Position numbers and translations under genes: made by a program
Origin: LMUY01 sp965199105
Lineage (GTDB): Bacteria; Pseudomonadota; Alphaproteobacteria; Acetobacterales; Acetobacteraceae
DNA: 64,000 nt
Direction of reading: 5' to 3'
Assembly: GCA_965199105.1 (NCBI GenBank)
Contig: CBDAQO010000002.1
Span: 2,666,001-2,730,000 of the forward strand
Part shown: positions 15,186 through 23,600 of the stretch, piece after piece
Layout: every line of letters begins with the position of its first letter
How positions within the stretch are numbered: the stretch's first letter is position 1
Notes under the pieces: model-generated
What the model was told of the DNA's origin: nothing
Seen by the model: only the letters and a program-made list of their open reading frames with translations
Databases searched by the model: none

Positions 15186-18100
15186 ATGCGCCACTGCTGT
15201 GTGCTGGTCTGGCTGCTGGTGATCGCCGGGTCGATGCCGCACACGGCGTTCGCGGCCGGAATTGATTGCAGCCGGGCGCATTCGGCCACCGAAAAGGCGA
15301 TCTGTGCCAGTCCTTCGCTGCTGGCGCTCGACCAGTCGGTCGCTGCGGCCTACGCCAACCACCTGGCGCAGAGCGCCGCGCCAGCCGAGCAGTCCCGCCA
15401 GGAGCTGCTGGCGTGGCTGCGACACCGGGATGCGGCGTGCAACGTGCCGGCCGGGTCGCTGCAGCAATGCCTGACGCGGGAGATGACGGCGCGGTTGGCG
15501 GCACTGGCGCCGCCCATGCCAGCCATCGCGGCGCCGACGCCGACGCCAGCCATCGCGGCGCCGACGCCGACGCCCGCGCTACCAACGCCCGAGCCACTAG
15601 CGCCCGTGCGCGAGGTCGCGGTGCCCTCGGCCGCCAACGCGCCGCAAGCGGCCGCGACGCTGGACGCCAGCAGCCTGCCGGCAAGTGGTGAGCAGGCCAC
15701 GCTGCTGCATGTCAGCAGCCCGGGCCGCTTCACCATCCAGGCCCACAGCCAGACGGGTGCGGCGATCCAATTGGTGGATATGCTGACCGGTCCGGGCGAG
15801 GTCCAGGGCAGCGCCGGCGGGCAGGATGGCCGCATCGATGCCCTGCTGGATGTGGGCACGTACAAGGTCCGCGTCAGCTCGCCCCCGCAGCCGGTCGCAG
15901 GGACGAGCGCGGTGACGCTTGCCGTCACCGCCTTCACCGACGCCGCGCCGCCGCAAGCGCTGCCGCCGCCGGGCCAAGTGGTAAGCGCCACCCTGAACGA
16001 TGGGCAGCAGCGCGCTTTTTGGCTGGCAATGCCGCAAGCGGGCGAGTTGCGGATCGAGGCGGCGGGGCGCTCGCTGGCCGACCTGCAGCTCTGGCGCGAC
16101 GGCCGCACCCTGGTGAACGCCCGGGTCACCACCGCCGAGGTGACGCCGGTGCGGACCCACGCGCTGACCGACTTGCGGCTGGTGGCGCAGGTGGAGCGCG
16201 GCACCTACCTCGCAGTGGCCTATGGCGGCGCGGCGCGGCGCTGGGCGGACAACGACCCGGCGCAGCCATTCACCCTGCGCGCCGGAACGTCGGACGCGCT
16301 GGCGGAGGGCTGGGCGACCGGCACCATCGGGCCGTTCGGCAGCGAGCTGTTCACGCTTCCCGCCACCACCGAGCGCGTCCGCCTGGAGCTGCCGGCGGCG
16401 GCGGCGGCGGCGGCAAGCCTGCAGGCGGGTGATCGCGTTGCGGCGATCGAGCCCACCAGCAGGGAGCCGTCGACGACCCTGGTCGTGCCTGAGGGCAAGC
16501 CGCACGTGTTGGAGCTGAGCGGCGCGGCCGGGCAGGCGTACCGGCTGCAGGCGTTGGCCATTCCGGCGCAGCAGGCCATTTCGACCCCGGGCACCTATTG
16601 GGTGTCGGCCGTGACGGCGGGCGCCGGCGGGGAGGAGGTGCCGCCGAGCGTGGTGCTGGAACTGTCCGGGCGGGACGTCAAACCGGCGCGGGTGGTGGCG
16701 GCGTTCGAGCCGGTGCTGGCGGCGGGGGCGGGCTGGCGCGGCCGGTTCAACCTGCGTGGCCGGACCGTGATGCTGTTCCAGAACGCGGCCGGCGGCGAGG
16801 TCGCGGTGCGCAACACGGGCGGCCAGCTCCGGTCGGGCAACGGCGACGCCTACGACCTGCCGGCCGGCTACTCCGAGGTCGAGGTCGCGCCGGAAGCGGG
16901 CCGGCAGGTCCCGGTCGACCTGGTGGTGGGGCCGCCGGGGCTTGACCCGCCGCCGACGCCGCCCTTGCCGGCCAACCCGGTGTTGCCGCTCGGAGTGCAG
17001 ACGGTGGCGCCGGGTCAGCTCCTCACGCTGCTGCCGTTCCAGGCGCCCGGCGTCTCGGTCGGGCTGTCGGCGCGGCGCGTGCCGGTGGCGCTGGCGGCCG
17101 GCCCGCTGTCCGCGACCATGGTGGCGGGCAGCAGCCTGGCCGTTCCGGTCGCCGTGGCTCCTGGCGGCACGCTCGTGGTGCGGGAGGGCGGTAGCGAGCC
17201 GGTCGCCTACACCATGCAGGGCAACACGGTGACGATCGCCCCCGCCAACCGGGCGCGGACGGTGGTGCTGGCGTGGCGGCCGAACCCCTTGCCGCCGCCC
17301 GACATCCCCGCGCCGCCGCCGGTGGCGCAAGGGGCGAGCTTGGCGGCCGGGCAGCCGGTGTTCTTTGACCTTGGCGAGCACGACCAGCGCGGGTTCGCCC
17401 TCACGGTGCCGGAAGGCGGCGTCTGGCGGGTGGAGACGCTGGGGCGCCTGCACACGACGGGGCTGCTGTCGACGGCGTTCATCCCGTCGCTGGGCCAAGC
17501 CGACGGGAATGGCGCCGGGCTGAACATGCTGCTGCAATCCGTGCTGCGGGCTGGGCGCTACCGGGTCACGGTGTCGGCGCTGGACTCGTCCGGCCATCTC
17601 GGGCTGTCGGCCAGCCCGGCGCCCCTGCTCGCCGGCGCGGCGCTGCTGCCCGGCGGGAGCGTGCGCGCCAGCTTGGCCGCGGGTACGGCGGCGACGTTCC
17701 CGATCGACATCCCCAAGGCGGCCGGCAGCGACATGGTGCGCTACCATTTCGACGTCGCCGCGCTGCAGGCACCATGGCTGGGGCGGATCGAGGACGCGGA
17801 AGGCTGGCCGCTCACCCGCACCGGCCCGCTCGACGGCACCGAGCTGGTGCTGGCCGCCGGGCACTACCGCATGGTGGTGGAGCCGGACGCGGTGAGCCGT
17901 CAGGTGGTGGCGCGGTTGCAGCCGATTGTGCCGGCCGTGGCGATCACCTTGCACGGGCCGCATCCGCTCGCCTTCAGCGCCACCGCCAACGCCGTGTGGC
18001 GCGAGCCCTCCGCCGCCGACCAGCCGCGCACGCCGGATCAATGGACGTTCCGCCTCGACGGCCCGGCGACGGTGACGATCGGGCTCGGCGCCGGGATGGT

Positions 18101-20672
18101 GGGCGAGCTCTACCGGGAGGGTGCGGCGGCGGCCGTGACGCGCGTGAGCGACACCGCGACGCTGAAGCTGCCGGCCGGGGCCTACCGGCTGGAAGCGACC
18201 AGCCTGGGGCGCAACGACCGGCTGGCCTACACCGCGTCGCTCAGCAGCGAGGCGCTGCAGCCCGGCGTGGCGCGCTCGGTGACGCTGCCGGCAACGGTGG
18301 AGTTCGCCATCGCCAGTGCGCGGGTGGTGAGCGTGACCAGCTTCGGCCATGTGCCGGTGAAGGCGGTGCTGCGGACCGCGGATGGGGCGGTGATCGGCCG
18401 CTTCGGAGCGAGGGCGGACGACTGGAACATCGCCGTGTCGCAGCCGCTGGCCGCCGGCGCCTACAAGCTGGACCTGGCGCCCGCTGTGCCGCCTGACATC
18501 ACGCCGACCAGCCCGCCGCCGGTGCCAGCGGCGACCGACGCGGACAGCGACAGCAGCGTGTCGAACAACGATGACGCGCTGGCCTCGAGCGATAACGCGC
18601 AGGCCCCAAGCGACAACGCGCAAGCCTCAAGCGACGCCTCGCAGGCCTCGGGCGACGACGCGCAGGCGCCGGAACCACCGCCGCTCACCACCGAGTTGCG
18701 GCTCGCGCTGCCCCCTGCACAGGACGCGGTGCCCGCCCCCACCGGCCTCGCGGCGCTGGAGCAGTCCGGCGTCCACGTGCTCACTTTGCCGCAACCGGGC
18801 GCGGGTAGCCTGGTGGTGGCGCAGGCGCAGTCCAGCGCGGCCGTGGTGCTGACGCTGGAGCGGCAGCGGTCGGATGGCTGGCAGGTGGTGGCCATCGGCC
18901 AGGGGTTGCGCCCGGTCATCGCCAGCCCGGCCGACGCGGACGCGGCTGCCTGGCGGGTGCAGGTGTGGGCGGTGGATGGCGGGCCGGAGCCGATCCAGGC
19001 GGCAGCGTTCGCCACGGAGCTGCCGGTGCAGGCGCCGGGTGCGGTCTCGCTGGCACCGCTCGCGGGCGGGCTGGCGGTGGGGCGGGTGCATCTGCCTGCG
19101 CCTGGCATGGCGGCCGTGGCTGGTGCGCCGGTGGACCTGCTTGCGGGGGGCTGGCCCGGCCATGACCTGGCGCCAGTCGAGGCCGGCCTGATCCTGCCGC
19201 TGGGGCAGGACATTTGGCTGCTCGCCCGCACTCCAGCCAGCGTCCAGGTCACGCCGGACGCGGTGGCGCCCGGGCAGAGCGTGACGGTGTCGCTGCCGGC
19301 CGGGATGGTGGCGACGCTGCCCGCGCTCACTGCCGCGCCGGGAACGGTGGCGTTGTGGCGAGCGGAAAGCGGGCTCGGCCTGCCGGGGCTCGGCGCCGCC
19401 ATGGGGGTCGCCGACGGCAGCGTCCTCACCCTCGCCAACGGCCCGGTGCCGCTGCGCAACGCCGCCGGCCCGGACGCCTTGCGCGTGCGGCTGACCCGGC
19501 TGGAGGCGGCACTGCTGCCGGCGCAGGCGGTGGGTGGCGCGCTGCAGGCGACGGTGCCGCCGGGCAAGGCCCTGCCACTCACCCTGCCGCCCGGCAGCAA
19601 GCAGATCCTGGTGAGCCTGGCGCCCGGCTTGGCGGCCATTCCCAGCCAAGGTGCGGCGGTCTGGACGGCCGGGGCGGCGCTCTCGCGCACCATCACCGGG
19701 GATTGGACCGGCCTGCTGCTGGTGAACACTGGCAGCGCGCCGGCGCCGGCCGGCGTGGCGCTGCAGCCGGCGCCGGCGGCCGTGACGCTGCGGCCCGGCA
19801 TGGTGGTGAAGCGGTTCTTCGGCGCGGACGGCTCGCTGGAACTGAGCGTCGAGCCGGCGGCCGGGGCCAAGCTGGTCGCAGCGGGCACGGCCAGGCTCAC
19901 CGTGATCACCCATGGTGGCCAGGTGACAACCGGCAGCACCATCGCCCTGTCCGAGCCGGCCCGCGTGGTTGTGGACGCCAAGGCGGGTGCGGTCGCGGTG
20001 TGGGAGGTTGCGGACGGCGTGTCGCCCTGGCCCGCCATTCCCGCGCAACCGGCTGCGCTGCCGGCCCGGCTGGCGCTGTCCGGCCCCGCCATGGCGCTTG
20101 CGATCGACCCCGGCGGCCCGGCGCTGCTGCGCGCCCGCACCACCGCCCCCGTGCTGCTGGCGCTGGCGCAAGCGGGGCAGGCGGGCGACCCGGCGTTGTT
20201 CCCCGATGGCGCCGAGGTCAGCCGCATGGTGGCCGGCGCCACCGAGCTGCGGCTCTACTCGCCCGATGACGGCCCGCTGTCCGGCACGCTGGAGCTGAGC
20301 GCGGAGCCGGTGACGCCGGTGGGCGAGGGGCTCGGCGCGCCCGTGACGGTGGCTCCGGGCGGTGCCGCGGTGTTCGGCTTCACCCTGGCCAAGGCCGCCA
20401 GCATCGGCGTGGGGGTGCGCGCGACGCCGGACCAGGTGTCGGTCCGCCTGCTGGACGCCGCGACGGGCCGGCGCTTGGGCGAGGGGGTGGCGCAGTTGCA
20501 GTCGCTGCCCGCCGGCGCCTATGCGCTCGAGGTGCAGGTTCCGCCCGGTGCACCCACCACGGTGGTGCGGCCGGCGGTGGTCGGCATCACGCCACGCGGC
20601 GACGGGCCGCCGCCCGACGTTGTGCAATCCTACCTCGAACTGGTCGGCATGAAGCCGCAAGGGGCGCCGTGA
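15186..20672 (+). CDS. Giant exported protein with LprI-like N-terminal domain
   Basis: A 1828-residue protein with a signal peptide (about residues 1-24, 'PHTAFAAG'). Residues 26-105 resemble the DUF1311/LprI lysozyme-inhibitor domain: four cysteines (28, 40, 85, 95), 'ATEKAICASPSLLALDQ' and 'WLRHRDAAC'. A Pro-rich linker with a duplicated 'AIAAPTPTP' follows. The rest looks like many beta-sandwich repeats with PPC-like features ('LVAQVERGTYLAVAYGG', 'LPAGAYRLEAT'), split by an Asp/Ser/Ala-rich linker near residues 1116-1163. ATG at 15186 follows TGGAGG. The 4-base overlap with the alpha-2-macroglobulin gene ties it to that protein. I know no characterised homologue, and an envelope-protection role is inference. 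Confidence 0.75.
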   Translation: MRHCCVLVWLLVIAGSMPHTAFAAGIDCSRAHSATEKAICASPSLLALDQSVAAAYANHLAQSAAPAEQSRQELLAWLRHRDAACNVPAGSLQQCLTREMTARLAALAPPMPAIAAPTPTPAIAAPTPTPALPTPEPLAPVREVAVPSAANAPQAAATLDASSLPASGEQATLLHVSSPGRFTIQAHSQTGAAIQLVDMLTGPGEVQGSAGGQDGRIDALLDVGTYKVRVSSPPQPVAGTSAVTLAVTAFTDAAPPQALPPPGQVVSATLNDGQQRAFWLAMPQAGELRIEAAGRSLADLQLWRDGRTLVNARVTTAEVTPVRTHALTDLRLVAQVERGTYLAVAYGGAARRWADNDPAQPFTLRAGTSDALAEGWATGTIGPFGSELFTLPATTERVRLELPAAAAAAASLQAGDRVAAIEPTSREPSTTLVVPEGKPHVLELSGAAGQAYRLQALAIPAQQAISTPGTYWVSAVTAGAGGEEVPPSVVLELSGRDVKPARVVAAFEPVLAAGAGWRGRFNLRGRTVMLFQNAAGGEVAVRNTGGQLRSGNGDAYDLPAGYSEVEVAPEAGRQVPVDLVVGPPGLDPPPTPPLPANPVLPLGVQTVAPGQLLTLLPFQAPGVSVGLSARRVPVALAAGPLSATMVAGSSLAVPVAVAPGGTLVVREGGSEPVAYTMQGNTVTIAPANRARTVVLAWRPNPLPPPDIPAPPPVAQGASLAAGQPVFFDLGEHDQRGFALTVPEGGVWRVETLGRLHTTGLLSTAFIPSLGQADGNGAGLNMLLQSVLRAGRYRVTVSALDSSGHLGLSASPAPLLAGAALLPGGSVRASLAAGTAATFPIDIPKAAGSDMVRYHFDVAALQAPWLGRIEDAEGWPLTRTGPLDGTELVLAAGHYRMVVEPDAVSRQVVARLQPIVPAVAITLHGPHPLAFSATANAVWREPSAADQPRTPDQWTFRLDGPATVTIGLGAGMVGELYREGAAAAVTRVSDTATLKLPAGAYRLEATSLGRNDRLAYTASLSSEALQPGVARSVTLPATVEFAIASARVVSVTSFGHVPVKAVLRTADGAVIGRFGARADDWNIAVSQPLAAGAYKLDLAPAVPPDITPTSPPPVPAATDADSDSSVSNNDDALASSDNAQAPSDNAQASSDASQASGDDAQAPEPPPLTTELRLALPPAQDAVPAPTGLAALEQSGVHVLTLPQPGAGSLVVAQAQSSAAVVLTLERQRSDGWQVVAIGQGLRPVIASPADADAAAWRVQVWAVDGGPEPIQAAAFATELPVQAPGAVSLAPLAGGLAVGRVHLPAPGMAAVAGAPVDLLAGGWPGHDLAPVEAGLILPLGQDIWLLARTPASVQVTPDAVAPGQSVTVSLPAGMVATLPALTAAPGTVALWRAESGLGLPGLGAAMGVADGSVLTLANGPVPLRNAAGPDALRVRLTRLEAALLPAQAVGGALQATVPPGKALPLTLPPGSKQILVSLAPGLAAIPSQGAAVWTAGAALSRTITGDWTGLLLVNTGSAPAPAGVALQPAPAAVTLRPGMVVKRFFGADGSLELSVEPAAGAKLVAAGTARLTVITHGGQVTTGSTIALSEPARVVVDAKAGAVAVWEVADGVSPWPAIPAQPAALPARLALSGPAMALAIDPGGPALLRARTTAPVLLALAQAGQAGDPALFPDGAEVSRMVAGATELRLYSPDDGPLSGTLELSAEPVTPVGEGLGAPVTVAPGGAAVFGFTLAKAASIGVGVRATPDQVSVRLLDAATGRRLGEGVAQLQSLPAGAYALEVQVPPGAPTTVVRPAVVGITPRGDGPPPDVVQSYLELVGMKPQGAP
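15519..15572. repeat. 27-bp perfect tandem duplication in linker of giant gene
   Basis: Two identical 27-base units (15519-15545 and 15546-15572) encode a duplicated nine-residue Pro/Thr/Ala segment between the LprI-like domain and the beta-rich body. The frame is preserved. Confidence 0.85.
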
Positions 20673-23600
20673 GCATGGTCAAGGCCTTGAGGGCGGCTGG
20701 CGCCCTGCTGTGCGCGCTGATGGTGATGGCGCAGGCGCCGCTGGACCAGCTCAAGCGGGCGGATGGCGCCCATGTGCTGCCGGACCATTTCCTCCGCCGC
20801 TGGGACCCGGTGACCATCCTGCTCGACGGCGACGCCGGGCCAGCGCAGGGCGGCCCGGAGGACGCGCCCGAGCGCTTCGTGACGCTGGCGCCGGCCAAGC
20901 CCGGGTCCTGGCGCTGGATCGGCCGCCGAACCCTGCAGTTCCGCCCCACCGAGCCATGGGAGCCGTTGCGGCGCGAGGCGGTCACCGCGGCCGGCGCCAC
21001 CACCACGCTGATCCCGCTGCTGCCGGTGCCCACCGCCACCGGCCCTAGCGACGACCCCAACGGCACGGCCAACCTCGACACCATCGCGCTGAGCTTCGAC
21101 CAGCCGGTGGACATGGCCGCACTCGCCCGCCTGCTCACCATCACCCTCACCCCGCAACCCGGCGTCACGGGTGTGGGCACGCAGACGCTGACGGCGGCCG
21201 ATTTCACCGTGCGCCCGGTGGAGCGCGCGAAACCCAGCGACCCGCAGACCTACCTCGTCACGCTGCGCACCCCGCTGCCGCAGGGGCGGATCGCCACGCT
21301 GCGCCTGCTACTGTCGGACGAGCCCGGGCTGGACGACCCGATCTTTTCCCTCCCGCTGCACTCGGCGTCGCCGTTCGCGGTGACCGACCGCTACTGCGGC
21401 GGCGGGTTCAACCACAGCCTGGTGGATGGCGTGGTGCAGTGCGACCCGGACCCGGACGAGACGGCGCAGAAGCGCGCCATCGTGTTGCAGTTCTCCGCCC
21501 AGCCCGCGCCCGTCGACATTGTGCAGGGGCGTGACGCGCTGCGTTTCACCCCGCCGGTGGATGGGCTCGAGCTCACCACCGGTGACGACAACAGCTTGAC
21601 CATCACCGCGAGCTTTGCTGCCGACCAGGTCTATCACTTGTCGGTCGCCGCAGGGGCGTTGACGAATATCGGTGGGCGCCCGCTCGCCGTCGCCGTCGAA
21701 AGCGACTTCCGCTTCCAGCCCAGTGCCCCGGCGCTGGCGTGGGACACGCAGGACGGGATGGCGGAAGCGCTGGGGCCGCAGATGGTGCCGTTGCGCGGGC
21801 ATGGCTACGACCATGCCGACTTGCGGATCTACCCGATCGACCCGCTGTCGCGTGATTTCTGGCCGTTTCCGAGCGGGGCTGTCTCGACCAGCGACAGCCA
21901 GTCCCCGCCGCTGCCGGGCCGCGAGCCGCGCCGCTACGTGGAGCTGGCGCCGATCAGCGCGGACGCCGTGATGGCGCGCATCTACGCCCTCGGCTCCCCG
22001 GCGGTGAGCGACCTCTATACGCTGCCGATCCATCGCGGCGGCCTGGACGCGAAGTTCGGGCTCGACCTCGCCCCCAGCCTCGCCCGCATCGCCGGGCCGC
22101 GCATGCCGGGCACCTACCTGCTCGGGTTGCGCACCGTGGACGGGCAGACCCGGCAATGGGCGCGGCTGCAGGTGACGGATTTGGCGCTCTCGACGGTGGA
22201 GGCGCCGGGCCAGGTGCGTTTCGTGGTCACCTCGCTGGCCACGGCGCAACCGGTGGCGGGCGCGGAGGTGCGGCTGGAAGGCGTGCGCGACGGCCAGTTC
22301 GGCACGCTGGCGCAGGGGGTGACGGATGCGGCCGGCGGTTGGACGCTGGCCGGCCAGATCGCCACCGGGCGCGACGGCAAGGCGGCGTTGCGCCGATTGG
22401 TGGTGACAAAGGCGACCGACACGCTCGTGCTGGACCCGGCGCGTGGCCCGCAAGTCTACGCGCAGGGACTATGGAGCCCGCCCGACACGCCCTGGCTCAG
22501 CCGCCTCACGGCCAGCCGGGCCAGCACGCGCGAGCCGGCGCAAACGCTGTGCCACGTGTTCACCGAGCGGCCGATCTACCGCCCGGAGGAGCCGATCCTG
22601 ATCGCCGGGATGATCCGCCGCTACCAGCCCGGCAGCCTGGCCTTCGCCACCGGCAGCGGCGACGTGGTGGTGACCGCGCCGGACGACCAGGAATGGCGCC
22701 AGCCGGTCACCCTGGACGAGGTCGGCGGCTTCCACGTGCGCTTCGACCAGAAGACCACGGCGACCGGCGAGTACAAAATTGCCTACCAGCCGGCGCATGG
22801 CGAACCCTGCGGGGCCTTCACGGTGCAGAAGCAGGCGTACCGGCTGCCGACCTTCGAGGTGGTGCTGACCGCCCCCGCCCACGCCGCCCTGGACGCGCCA
22901 TTCGACGTCGACCTGTTGGCGCGGTTCTTCGCCGGCGGCACGCTCACCGACCGCCCGATCACCTGGCGGGTGACGCAGTTTCCGTTCGCCTGGACGCCGC
23001 CGGGTCGGGACGGCTTTCTGTTCTCGTCGGACAGCCGGTTTTCCGGCGACAGCAGCTTCCGCTCCACCCCCGTGCTCGGGCGGGACGCCACGACGGATGC
23101 CGGCGGTTCGGCGCAACTGACGCTGGACCCGACGATCGAGCCCACTGCGCAGCCGCGGCAATACGTGGTGGAGGCGACCGTGACGGGCGACGACGACCAG
23201 CAGGTGCGCGGCGTGCAGCGCATCACCGCGCTGCCGCCGTTCGTGCTGGGAGTGAAGGTGCCGCGCTACCTGCCGCAGCCTGGCGCCATCGAGCCCGAAA
23301 TCGTGGCGCTGGATGGCGACGGCCATGAGGTGACGGGCCTGGCGATGACCGCGAAGCTGGTGCACCGGCAGTGGAACTCGGTGCTGGAGGCGAGCGACTT
23401 CGCCCAGGGTGCCGCCAAATACCAGACCCAGGTGCTCGACCAGACAGTGGAGGAACGCCACGTCGTCAGCACGGCGGCGGCGCAGACGGTGCATTTCGGC
23501 GCAATGGAGGCCGGCGTCTACCTGGTGGAGCTGAGCGCAACCGACCGCGCCGGGCGCACCCAGACGGTCCGGGTGGACCTGTTCATGGCCGGCACCACGC

